A stretch of 64,000 nt of DNA, taken from the NCBI GenBank assembly GCA_964552325.1, contig CAZKHA010000002.1, positions 24,130 through 88,129 on the forward strand, read 5' to 3'. Every line of letters begins with the position of its first letter. The first letter of the stretch is position 1. Made by a program: the position numbers and the translations under genes. The notes under the pieces were generated by a model that saw nothing but the letters and a program-made list of their open reading frames with translations, did no database searches and had not been told where the DNA came from. Source of the stretch: CAZKCK01 sp964552325. GTDB taxonomy: Bacteria; Bacteroidota; Bacteroidia; Bacteroidales; TTA-H9. Shown one piece after another: positions 26,789 through 35,777 of the stretch.

Positions 26789-28055
26789 TTACGTACTTGC
26801 ACTGAGTTTTCTGCTGTTTCCTATAGCACAAAGTTTCGGTCAAACTAATTATAACTCAGCTTATTCCAACTATGGGCTGGGCGATCTCTCGAACAATACC
26901 AACACACGAAATTTCTCGATGGGAGGCATTACACAAGGTATGCGTGGCTATTACAACATCAACCACCAAAACCCTGCATCTTACACCGCTTTCGACTCCT
27001 TATCGTTTGTTTTTGAGGGCGCTATGTATTCAAATTTCACTACTCATAAAACCGAAGCCACGTCAGAGCAAGCCAGTAATGCCGGACTATCGTACTTGAC
27101 CTTTGGCTTTCCTATAACCCATTGGATGAGTGCAAGTTTTGGTGTTTTACCCTACAGTATGATAGGTTACAACATTTATAACCTCGAAACCGATCCCTTT
27201 TATGGCGAAGTAAATCAAGTTTTTTCTGGTGATGGCGGTACAACCCAATATTATATTGGGACAGGCTTTAAACTTACCAAAAACCTCTCTCTAGGGGTAA
27301 ATGCTTGGTATTTAAATGGTAACCTAGAAAACTCGAGAATTCTAAGCTTTCAAGATTCATCGTATGTTTTTAACACAAGGGTAAAACGCAATATATTTAT
27401 TGGCGACGTTAACTTTACAGCTGGCCTTCAGTACACCAAGTATTTTGGCAAAAGCAAAAGGTTTACGGCTGGTTTAACCTATGGGCATGGTAAAAACATG
27501 GCAATTACCAACGAAGAACTGGTTGAAACGCTTTTTGGTGGCCTTAACAATTCGAATGAATACTATAAAGATACGATCTATTACCAAGCACCTACTGATG
27601 GAAACCTTTACCTACCAATGGTTTTAGGTGGGGGCTTTGTTCTTGAGAAAGCGGAAAGATGGCTTGTTGGTGCGGATATTGAATATGGTTTTTGGCAAGA
27701 TTATAAGCTAAATGATGTTTCGGATAGTTTGCGCAATTCGCTAAAAATTAAAGTTGGGGGAGAACTGATACCAAGCTCCTCTAGTATTTCCAAATACTGG
27801 CAAAAAGTTAGGTATCGTGCTGGTTTCCATTATTCTAAGTCTTACCTTAAATTAAAAAACACTGGGGTTGATGAATTTGGCCTGAGTTTTGGTCTTGGGT
27901 TGCCAATAAAACGCTTAGCAACCACGGTTAACCTTGGAATGGAAATAGGCAAAAGGGGCACTGTGGAGAACAACCTTATACAAGATAACTTTATACAGTT
28001 TAGGTTGGGTATATCCATAACCGAACGATGGTTTGTTAAACGAAAATATAACTAA
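26766..28055 (+). CDS. Outer-membrane beta-barrel protein, unknown function
   Basis: 429 aa from the ATG at 26766. A signal peptide (MKTNYRFSYVLALSFLL, ending near SFGQ) is followed by SNYGLGDLSN and NHQNPASY, an N-terminal pattern of a Bacteroidota outer-membrane family distantly like FadL barrels. The rest alternates aromatic and polar residues and ends in a beta-strand. It begins the envelope gene run coaX - barrel - TPR - LptC-like - CorC - PpiD. Confidence 0.75.
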   Translation: MKTNYRFSYVLALSFLLFPIAQSFGQTNYNSAYSNYGLGDLSNNTNTRNFSMGGITQGMRGYYNINHQNPASYTAFDSLSFVFEGAMYSNFTTHKTEATSEQASNAGLSYLTFGFPITHWMSASFGVLPYSMIGYNIYNLETDPFYGEVNQVFSGDGGTTQYYIGTGFKLTKNLSLGVNAWYLNGNLENSRILSFQDSSYVFNTRVKRNIFIGDVNFTAGLQYTKYFGKSKRFTAGLTYGHGKNMAITNEELVETLFGGLNNSNEYYKDTIYYQAPTDGNLYLPMVLGGGFVLEKAERWLVGADIEYGFWQDYKLNDVSDSLRNSLKIKVGGELIPSSSSISKYWQKVRYRAGFHYSKSYLKLKNTGVDEFGLSFGLGLPIKRLATTVNLGMEIGKRGTVENNLIQDNFIQFRLGISITERWFVKRKYN

Positions 28056-28088
28056 TTGAAATACTTTCTATTGAAAATTTGAACTACT

Positions 28089-29450
28089 ATGAAAACCCGT
28101 ATTGTCCTTTTAAGCCTTATCTCAGTTGTACTCCTGGGATTTCAGAAGCCAGCCTTTTCGCAATGCAGTGGCTCGGCTAAGTTTGGTTCCGATAGCATTA
28201 CTTGTGTGACCAACTTATCGCTTTACCGCGAATTTTATAAGCAAAAAAACTACAAGGATGCCTACACCCCATGGCGTTGGATTATCGAAAACTGCCCATG
28301 TGCAAAACTATCACCTTATGTTGATGGCATTAAGATAATGGATAGCCGCATACAAAGCATTAAAGATCCTCAAGCACGTGAATTGGCAATTGATTCTTTA
28401 TTAGCTATTTATGATTTAAGAATAAAAAACTTTCCTATAAGCCCAACCACAAAGAAAAACCAAGTTGGCGAAATCTTAACCCGTAAAGGAATGGATTACT
28501 TCAACTATAGGCCTAATGATGCTGGCAAAGCATTCGAAATTCTTCAAAATGCTATTAAGGTTGATAGCACCCACGTTATGGTTGAAGGTATAGTAACCAT
28601 TATGCAGGTTGGCATTAAAATGGTGAAAGATGGAAAAGCCGAAAAAACCGTGGTTATTGACACTTACGACCAACTGAGCGATTTGATTGAAAACAATATC
28701 AACTACTATGCTAACGATTCCACAGCCCAATCAGTTTATATCCAAGCTAGGGGCAACCTTGAGTTTTTGTTTGAGCCTTTTGCAACCTGCGAAGATTTGG
28801 TAGCCATTTATACCCCAAAGTTTGAGCAAAACCCCAATGATGCGAGCCTGCTCAAGAAGATTACGAAAATCCTTGACAAAAAGAAATGTACTGACTCGCC
28901 TTTATTCTTTGGTGCTACCGAAAACCTTCACAAGCTCGAGCCTTCAGCTACTTCGGCCTACCTTATGGCTCGCAAGTATTTAAAAGAAGAGAAATACGAA
29001 GTTGCGGCTCAATACCTTAAAGAAGCTATTAACCTATTTGGCCCCGACGATATTGATAAGAAAGCTAAAGCCTTCTTACTGTTAGGCAATGTATATTTGG
29101 GAGAAAAGAATTATACGTTGGCCAAACAATATGCACTTAAAGTTCTTGAATTGAAACCAAGTGATGGCAATGCATACATTCTTATTGGTGATGCTTATGC
29201 TGCAGGTGCAGGTGCTTGTGGTGACAACGATTTAACTAAGCGCGCCCCCTATTGGGCAGCAGTTGACAAATATCAGACTGCCAAGCGCATTGACCCTTCA
29301 ATAGCTCCAATTGCTGACAAGCGTATCAGTTCCTATGCAGCATCATTCCCTTCAATGGAAACCATCTTCTTTTATGGTCTAAAACAAGGCGAGGGTTACA
29401 GGGTTGAGTGTTGGATTAATGAAAGTACCACTGTAAGAACCTCTCGTTAA
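28089..29450 (+). CDS. Secreted TPR-repeat protein
   Basis: 453 aa. A signal peptide (MKTRIVLLSLISVVLLG, cut near AFSQ) is followed by Cys-containing segments and TPR-like helix pairs, clearest near residues 285-385 (YLMARKYLKEEKYEVAAQY, LGNVYLGEKNYTLAKQYAL, AYILIGDAYAAG). Probably periplasmic and a protein-protein adaptor. It has a conserved position between the barrel protein and the LptC-like gene, suggesting a role in envelope assembly (inference). Confidence 0.75.
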   Translation: MKTRIVLLSLISVVLLGFQKPAFSQCSGSAKFGSDSITCVTNLSLYREFYKQKNYKDAYTPWRWIIENCPCAKLSPYVDGIKIMDSRIQSIKDPQARELAIDSLLAIYDLRIKNFPISPTTKKNQVGEILTRKGMDYFNYRPNDAGKAFEILQNAIKVDSTHVMVEGIVTIMQVGIKMVKDGKAEKTVVIDTYDQLSDLIENNINYYANDSTAQSVYIQARGNLEFLFEPFATCEDLVAIYTPKFEQNPNDASLLKKITKILDKKKCTDSPLFFGATENLHKLEPSATSAYLMARKYLKEEKYEVAAQYLKEAINLFGPDDIDKKAKAFLLLGNVYLGEKNYTLAKQYALKVLELKPSDGNAYILIGDAYAAGAGACGDNDLTKRAPYWAAVDKYQTAKRIDPSIAPIADKRISSYAASFPSMETIFFYGLKQGEGYRVECWINESTTVRTSR

Positions 29451-29462
29451 ATACTATAACCT

Positions 29463-30029
29463 GTGTTTAACCTAAGAACACGGAATACGTTCTCAGTCAT
29501 TGCCATAGCCACGGTTATGGCAATGCTGTTTTCATGTGAGAACGATATGAAGACCATCCAGAAGTTTACCCAAGGCGATACCTTGCCCGATGAGATGATA
29601 CGGGACTTCGAGATGACCTATACCGATTCTGGATATACTACTTTTAGGCTTACCAGCCCATTATTGTACAGTTTTGAAGGCGCAGAGCCTAAAATGGTGT
29701 TTCCTCAAGGCCTTTTTGTTCAGAGCTACGACAAAAACAACAACCTAAAAACCACCTTAAGAGCTAATTATGCCATAAATTACCCTCAACGAAAGCTAAT
29801 GGAGGTACACAAAAACGTGGTGGTTGAGAATAAAGAACGAGGGGAGTTGCTTTATACTGAATTCCTTATTTGGGATCAGCGGATTAAGAAAATTCACACA
29901 GAGGCGTTTATCCGTATTCGCACTGTTGACAAAATACTTTTTGGCAAAGGCCTTGAGGCTGATGAAGGTTTCAAGAAAAGGACAATACGCCAAATTTCAG
30001 GCGAAATACTTGTAAACGCTGATGAATAA
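29463..30029 (+). CDS. lptC: LptC-like lipoprotein
   Basis: 188 aa, GTG start. An N-terminal lipobox ending in Cys25 (MAMLFSCEND) suggests lipidation. The body has the beta-jellyroll pattern of LptC (RANYAINYPQRKLMEVHKNV, GELLYTE, IWDQRIKKIHTEAFIRI). LptC carries lipopolysaccharide from the LptBFG transporter to LptA. E. coli LptC is anchored by a helix rather than lipid, whereas Bacteroidota members often have a lipobox. Confidence 0.8.
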   Translation: MFNLRTRNTFSVIAIATVMAMLFSCENDMKTIQKFTQGDTLPDEMIRDFEMTYTDSGYTTFRLTSPLLYSFEGAEPKMVFPQGLFVQSYDKNNNLKTTLRANYAINYPQRKLMEVHKNVVVENKERGELLYTEFLIWDQRIKKIHTEAFIRIRTVDKILFGKGLEADEGFKKRTIRQISGEILVNADE

Positions 30030-30048
30030 CAACCAACACTAGCCATAA

Positions 30049-31314
30049 ATGGGATATGAAGCTTACGTTATAATAGTTCTTTCACTTTTGCTATCTGCCT
30101 TGTTTTCGGGTACCGAAATTGCTTTTTTAACCGCGAACAAACTGAAAATAGAACTTGATAAAAATCAAGGAATATTGACAGCCAGATTATTATCAAGATT
30201 TTTAACTAAACCATCGGCTTTATTGGGTACCGTTTTGTTAGGTAATAATATTGCGCTGGTGGTATATGGTTTAGCTATAGAGCCCGTTCTTGACAGAACC
30301 ATAAAGATTAGTTGGGGGCTAAACCAGCTAAACGAGGCAAGCATCCTTATTCTTCAAACCCTCATTTCGACTCTTATCATTCTTTTCCTTGCAGAATTTC
30401 TTCCGAAGGCATTATTTCGTTTAAACCCCAACAAAATCCTAAACTGGGTTGCTTTACCAATATTTTTAGTTTATATTCTTCTCTATCCAATTGTATATCT
30501 GTTTATTAGCACTTCCGAAATTATTCTATACTTTTTTCTTGGCAGCAAACTTCCTCGCCATGCTTATGAGTACAGCCCTGTTGACCTTGATCATTTTATC
30601 AGGGAATTTACCGAATCAAAGCCTTCGGACGATTTGGCCCAAGAAATACAAATGTTTCAAAACGTTCTAGATTTCAAGGAAATAAAACTGCGTGAATGTA
30701 TGGTTCCTCGCCCTTACATAGTTGCTATACCCCTTGACACTCCCATTGATGTTGCCAATAAGCGTTTTATTGATACTGGGCATTCTAAGTTATTGGTATT
30801 CAATAAAACAATTGACGATATTATTGGTTACATCCATTCATTTGACATGTTCAGCAACCCTACTACCATTAAAAACGTACTTAAGCCTGTTATGCTAATG
30901 CCTGAAAGCATGCAAGCCAACAAAGCACTCAAAACCCTTATCCAAGAAAAAAAGAGTGTGGCCGTAGTGATGGATGAATTTGGAGGAACCTCGGGCATGG
31001 TAACTGTTGAAGATTTGATTGAAGAAATAGTAGGTGAGATTAATGATGAGTTTGATACCAGCAAAATAGTTGAAAAACAGTTGAATGAAAAGGAATACAT
31101 ATTTTCGGCCCGTGCAGAAATTGACCATATCAACCTAAAGTATACCCTTAGTTTGCCCGAATCAGAAGAATATGAAACCCTTGGTGGCTTAATTATAAGC
31201 ATACACGAAAACATTCCATCGGAGGGCGACGAAATTGAAACGGACGACTATACATTCCGCATTATCCAGTCATCGGATAAAAAGATTGAAAAAGTTAAGT
31301 TAACGGTTAAGTAA
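30049..31314 (+). CDS. CNNM/CorC (HlyC) family membrane protein
   Basis: 421 aa. An N-terminal DUF21 domain with about four membrane helices (residues 3-155, including LLSALFSGTEIAFL), then a CBS domain pair (about 200-330, MVPRPYIVAIP and VAVVMDEFGGTSGMVTVEDLIEEIVGEI), then a CorC_HlyC C-terminal domain. Family members affect Mg2+ or Co2+ efflux; older names such as hemolysin are misleading. Confidence 0.9.
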   Translation: MGYEAYVIIVLSLLLSALFSGTEIAFLTANKLKIELDKNQGILTARLLSRFLTKPSALLGTVLLGNNIALVVYGLAIEPVLDRTIKISWGLNQLNEASILILQTLISTLIILFLAEFLPKALFRLNPNKILNWVALPIFLVYILLYPIVYLFISTSEIILYFFLGSKLPRHAYEYSPVDLDHFIREFTESKPSDDLAQEIQMFQNVLDFKEIKLRECMVPRPYIVAIPLDTPIDVANKRFIDTGHSKLLVFNKTIDDIIGYIHSFDMFSNPTTIKNVLKPVMLMPESMQANKALKTLIQEKKSVAVVMDEFGGTSGMVTVEDLIEEIVGEINDEFDTSKIVEKQLNEKEYIFSARAEIDHINLKYTLSLPESEEYETLGGLIISIHENIPSEGDEIETDDYTFRIIQSSDKKIEKVKLTVK

Positions 31315-31548
31315 AGCCGAGCACCCATTGTGCGCAAAAAATTTTAATAACTTATTGTTAATCTTTACTTTATGTTTCAATAAAAAGATGCTTCTTGATT
31401 TAAAAACTCGCTTCAATATAGGCTCATAACCTTGCGAGGCGTTGAAATGGGTGGCTAAAATCGGAAGTTTTTTGAAGAAAAAGAAACTTACACAGGGCTA
31501 AGAAGTTAAAAGCGCTCAAAAACAGGTACAAGCTGATTATCAAAAAAT

Positions 31549-31579
31549 TTTGCCCTTTAAACATCTTATCGTAAATTTG
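31549..31579 (+). promoter_or_regulatory. Complete Bacteroidota-type promoter for the PpiD-like gene
   Basis: TTTG (31549-31552) and TAAATTTG (31572-31579) are separated by 19 bases, matching the TTTG / TAnnTTTG consensus. The ATG at 31605 follows 25 bases later. The rest of the 290-base gap after the CorC gene shows nothing recognisable. Confidence 0.75.
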
Positions 31580-31604
31580 CAGCCTTTTATAAAAATTAAT
31601 AGAA

Positions 31605-33716
31605 ATGGCTATTTTAGGAAACATTAGAAAACGTTCGGGACTTGCAGTAATTTTTGTGGGTGTGGCCATAGCTGCCTTTGTTCTGGGAGATATTGGAAAA
31701 CGGACATGGAGATCAGTGCCACCAATGGGTGAAATTGCTGGTGAAAAGATTGCTGGTAAAGACTTTGAGCTTAAGGTAGAAGAAAACTTGAAGTTTGCAA
31801 AACAAAGTGCAAAAAAGGAAAACCTCACATCGGAAGAGACTTTCCAGGTAAGGCAAAACACCTGGAGCCAAATGGTTAATGAAATCGTAATGAATAACGC
31901 CTACGAAGAATTAGGTCTTACCATTACCGAGGACGAGCTTACCGAACAAATTCAAGGTAAGAACCCTCATAAATACATCGTAAGCAATTTTACGGATCCC
32001 AAAACGGGTCAATTCAGCCGTGAGATGCTTGTTAATTTTTTCCAGAACATCGACAAACTGGAACCAGAAGTAAAGCAACAAGTAGAAAGCCTTATAACAG
32101 CCATCAAATCAGACCGGCTCAATTCCAAATTTATGAGCTTAGTTGGAAAAGGCTACTATATGCCAAAAGCTTTGGCTCAAAAAGACTATCAACTAAAGAA
32201 CCAAAAAGCAAAATTTACTTACGTATCACAAAGCTTTACACTTATTTCTGATAGTGCTGTTACACTAACCGATAAAGATTACCAAGCTTACTATGAGAAG
32301 AACAAAAAGAGTTATGAACAAGAAGAATCACGTGATTTAGACTATGTGATTTTTGAAGTTCAGCCCTCGGCCGCTGACCGCGAAGAAGCGTCAAAGGCAA
32401 TTAATAAGCTTTATACTGACATGCAAGCCGCCAATGATTTGGTTGACTTTGTAAACTTCAACTCCGAAGAGCGCTACGATAGCACCTTTAAGAAAAAAGG
32501 TTCACTACCTATACAAATCGATTCGATATTATTCAACTCAGCAATAGGCACAATGGTAGGCCCAATCCTTGACAACAACACTTACACCATTGCCAAGCTG
32601 GTTGACGTGCAAACACGCCCAGATTCCTTAAAAGCATCACACATTTTGATTGCTTACAAAGATGCTTTTGGCGCACAAGATGTAAAACGCACAAAAGAAC
32701 AAGCCAAAAAACTTGCTGATAGTATTTTTGCTGCCGCTAAAGGTGACAAAAAGAAATTCGAAGATTTGGCACTTAAATATTCTAACGATCCTACAGCCAA
32801 AGAAAAGAAAGGCGATTTAGGTTGGTTTGCCGATGGCAATATGGTATATCCTTTTAACAAGGCTGTGCTTGATGCTAAGGTTGGAGACATTACCAAGGCA
32901 GAAAGCCAATTTGGCTTCCATGTAATTAATGTAACTGGTAAAACCACTCCATCCAAAAAAGTAAGGGTTGCTTTAGTTAAGCAGACTATTACCCCAAGTA
33001 ACAAAACCCGTCAAGAGATTTACACACAAGCAAGTTCTTTTGCTGGCCAAAACCGTACTACAGAAGCTTTTAACAAAGCCGTTGCAGATCAAAGCCTCAA
33101 CAAAAGGACCAAAGATTTTACCTCGGCCATGGAAATGGGACTACCAGGCATTGAAACCGGAAGGGAAGTTGTTCGTTGGGCGTTTAGCCAAGACGTAAAA
33201 GCAGGTGATGTTTCGGATGTGAAAGATATTGATGGAAAATATGTAGTTGTAAACCTTAAAAAAATCAAAGCTAAAGGAATTGCATCACTCGAAGATTTGA
33301 AGCAAAGCATTGAGCCAATGATTAAGAAGGAGAAAAAAATAGAAATGCTTGCCGAAAAGATGTCAAAAGTTGGTGCTACCAATCTAGCAGCCCTTGCTCA
33401 GAATTTGAACGCAAAGGTTGATACAGCCTCTGATATCACTTTCTTTACATACAATTTACCAGGAGCTGGCCGTGAGCCACGTGTACTGGGTGAAGTATTC
33501 TCGATGAATCAAGGCGAAACTTCCAAACCCATTAAAGGCGAGAATTTTGCTTTTGTGGTACGTGTTGAAGAATTTACCGATGCACCCGCAAAATCAGATT
33601 TGAGCGCTGAAGCCCGCCAACTGGAAGGTAGTTTTAATGCGCGCATCTCAAATTCGATTATTCGAACCCTTGAAAAGTTAGCTGATGTAAAAGACAATCG
33701 TGTATTATACTACTAG
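31605..33716 (+). CDS. ppiD: PpiD/SurA-type peptidyl-prolyl isomerase and chaperone
   Basis: 703 aa, inner-membrane anchored by a helix near residues 13-28 with the body in the periplasm. A SurA_N-like chaperone region follows, then a parvulin domain at about 345-447 (LKASHILIAYKD, KYSNDPTAKEKKGDLGWF, FGFHVINVTG), then a C-terminal region with a weaker second parvulin-like fold. Helps fold outer-membrane proteins leaving the Sec channel. A terminator follows. Confidence 0.88.
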   Translation: MAILGNIRKRSGLAVIFVGVAIAAFVLGDIGKRTWRSVPPMGEIAGEKIAGKDFELKVEENLKFAKQSAKKENLTSEETFQVRQNTWSQMVNEIVMNNAYEELGLTITEDELTEQIQGKNPHKYIVSNFTDPKTGQFSREMLVNFFQNIDKLEPEVKQQVESLITAIKSDRLNSKFMSLVGKGYYMPKALAQKDYQLKNQKAKFTYVSQSFTLISDSAVTLTDKDYQAYYEKNKKSYEQEESRDLDYVIFEVQPSAADREEASKAINKLYTDMQAANDLVDFVNFNSEERYDSTFKKKGSLPIQIDSILFNSAIGTMVGPILDNNTYTIAKLVDVQTRPDSLKASHILIAYKDAFGAQDVKRTKEQAKKLADSIFAAAKGDKKKFEDLALKYSNDPTAKEKKGDLGWFADGNMVYPFNKAVLDAKVGDITKAESQFGFHVINVTGKTTPSKKVRVALVKQTITPSNKTRQEIYTQASSFAGQNRTTEAFNKAVADQSLNKRTKDFTSAMEMGLPGIETGREVVRWAFSQDVKAGDVSDVKDIDGKYVVVNLKKIKAKGIASLEDLKQSIEPMIKKEKKIEMLAEKMSKVGATNLAALAQNLNAKVDTASDITFFTYNLPGAGREPRVLGEVFSMNQGETSKPIKGENFAFVVRVEEFTDAPAKSDLSAEARQLEGSFNARISNSIIRTLEKLADVKDNRVLYY

Positions 33717-33736
33717 CCAATTAATTAAGTTATACG

Positions 33737-33763
33737 AAGCCGGCCATTGAGCCGGCTTTTTTT
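33737..33763 (+). terminator. Rho-independent terminator after the PpiD-like gene
   Basis: 8-bp stem AAGCCGGC / GCCGGCTT around loop CATTGA, followed by a T-run. Confidence 0.9.
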
Positions 33764-33833
33764 ATAAAGTGGCATCAACAAACCAACGCCATTCGCCTTT
33801 TTAAGATAATTTAGCAGCATAAAATAAGCCTTC

Positions 33834-35777
33834 GTGATCCGACAAGAAACCATAGCCAAAATACTTGATGCCGCACGCGTTGAAGAAGTTGTGGGTGAAT
33901 TTGTTTCCCTTAAAAAGAAGGGAGGCAATTACACGGGCCTATGTCCTTTCCATAACGAAAAAACGCCCTCGTTTTATGTTTCGCCCGTAAAAGGCATTTA
34001 CAAATGCTTTGGTTGCAGTGCTTCGGGTACTGCGGTGCGCTTTTTAATGGATCATGAGCATTATACCTATCCTGAAGCGCTTAGGTACCTTGCTAAAAAA
34101 TACAATATTGAAGTTGAGGAACATGAGCAAACCGCCGAGGATATAAAGGCAGCGGGCGAACGCGAGAGCCTTTACAGCGTAACGGCATTGGCTGCAAGCT
34201 TTTTTACCGAAACCCTATGGAACACCGAGCCAGGCCGCTCTATTGCCTTATCATACTTTGAAGAACGCGATTTTTCGCATGCCACTATTACCAAATTTGG
34301 ATTGGGCTTTGCCCCCGATAGCCGTGATGCACTGTTTAAATTTGCTGCCACAAAAGGATATAAACCCGAATACCTCGAAAAAGCCGGTTTGGTTTTAGAT
34401 AAAGATGGTACATATATTGACCGCTTCAGAAACCGTGTAATTTTCCCCATACACAACCTCTCGGGCAGGGTAATTGGATTTGGTGGCAGGATACTCACCC
34501 GCGAAAAAAACCTCGCCAAATACATCAATTCGCCCGAATCCGAGATCTACCACAAAACCAATGTGCTTTATGGAATATCATTTGCCAAAAAAGACATTGC
34601 CAGCCTCGACAATTGCTACTTGGTAGAAGGCTATACCGATGTGATATCAATGCATCAGGCTGGAATTACCAATGTGGTAGCCTCCTCGGGAACCTCGCTT
34701 ACTACCGAACAGATTCGACTTATAAAACGCTATACCTCAAATATTACCATTTTATATGATGGAGATTTGGCAGGTATAAAAGCTTCTTTTAGAGGCATTG
34801 ATATGGTTTTGCAGGAAGCTTTAAACGTGCGAATCGTATTGTTTCCGGATGGAGAAGACCCAGATTCGTTTTCGCGAAAAAAACGCCCCGAAGAAGTTAA
34901 GGAATACATTACAACCCAAGCTAATGATTTCATCGTATTTAAAACCAACCTCTTACTAAAAGAAGCAGAGGGAGACCCAATTAAACGGGCTGGACTAATC
35001 AAAGAAATTATTTCTTCTATTGCCCTGATTCCAGATGGTATTATCCGTGAGGCTTATGTGCGGGAGTGCTCATCGTTGATGGATATGCGCGAGCAAACTT
35101 TAATTTTTGAACTCAACAAACTGCTGCGCAAGGGCCAAAAAAAAGAAGATGCCCCAGCCGAGCCAATAGCTTCTGAAAATCAACCTATTGAAATTCCTGC
35201 TCAGAAGGATAACGATCGGCTGAACCTAAAGACCCAAGAACTAAACATCATACGAATTTTGATTAGCTATGGCGACCAAGATTTTTCATTTCCTGTTATA
35301 AAACCCAAAGGCATTATTGAAGAAGTACCTGTTAAAACCGGACTATTTATTGTAAATGAACTAATTGAAGATGAATACACCTTCGAAAATCCCATTTACC
35401 ATAAAATCTTTAGCGAGTACAAGGAAGCATTTAAAAATGAGTTGGTTCCTGGTGAGCAGTTCTTTATAAACCATTCAGATACCGAAATTTCTGACTTTAC
35501 CATTTCCTTAATAGCTACACCCTTTCAGTTAAGCCCCAATTGGTTCGATCGGAAAGGAATTCATACCCCCACCGAACTCGAAAAACTCAAAGACTTGGTA
35601 ATTAACTCGGTATATTCGCTAAAACTGCGAAAAATCGAAATAATGATTGCTGAAATACAGGAAGAAATAAAAACAGCCGACGAGATAGATGTAATGCTAT
35701 TATTGAAAAAACAGTTTGATTTACAAACACTAAGAAGTGCCGTTTCGAAACAGCTTGGAAGGATTATCCTTAATTGA
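33834..35777 (+). CDS. dnaG: DNA primase
   Basis: 647 aa, GTG start. A CHC2 zinc finger (Cys37, His40, Cys58, Cys61) and the RNA polymerase core with TOPRIM motifs (LVEGYTDVISMHQAG, TILYDGDLAG) are present, followed by a C-terminal helicase-interaction region. Makes RNA primers for replication with DnaB. Its 3' end overlaps the convergent T9SS gene by eight bases. Confidence 0.96.
   Translation: MIRQETIAKILDAARVEEVVGEFVSLKKKGGNYTGLCPFHNEKTPSFYVSPVKGIYKCFGCSASGTAVRFLMDHEHYTYPEALRYLAKKYNIEVEEHEQTAEDIKAAGERESLYSVTALAASFFTETLWNTEPGRSIALSYFEERDFSHATITKFGLGFAPDSRDALFKFAATKGYKPEYLEKAGLVLDKDGTYIDRFRNRVIFPIHNLSGRVIGFGGRILTREKNLAKYINSPESEIYHKTNVLYGISFAKKDIASLDNCYLVEGYTDVISMHQAGITNVVASSGTSLTTEQIRLIKRYTSNITILYDGDLAGIKASFRGIDMVLQEALNVRIVLFPDGEDPDSFSRKKRPEEVKEYITTQANDFIVFKTNLLLKEAEGDPIKRAGLIKEIISSIALIPDGIIREAYVRECSSLMDMREQTLIFELNKLLRKGQKKEDAPAEPIASENQPIEIPAQKDNDRLNLKTQELNIIRILISYGDQDFSFPVIKPKGIIEEVPVKTGLFIVNELIEDEYTFENPIYHKIFSEYKEAFKNELVPGEQFFINHSDTEISDFTISLIATPFQLSPNWFDRKGIHTPTELEKLKDLVINSVYSLKLRKIEIMIAEIQEEIKTADEIDVMLLLKKQFDLQTLRSAVSKQLGRIILN

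Noticed and set aside
31424..31861. 145-aa open frame on the minus strand across the PpiD promoter
   Set aside because: It overlaps the start of a clear gene and a complete promoter, and has no recognisable domain.
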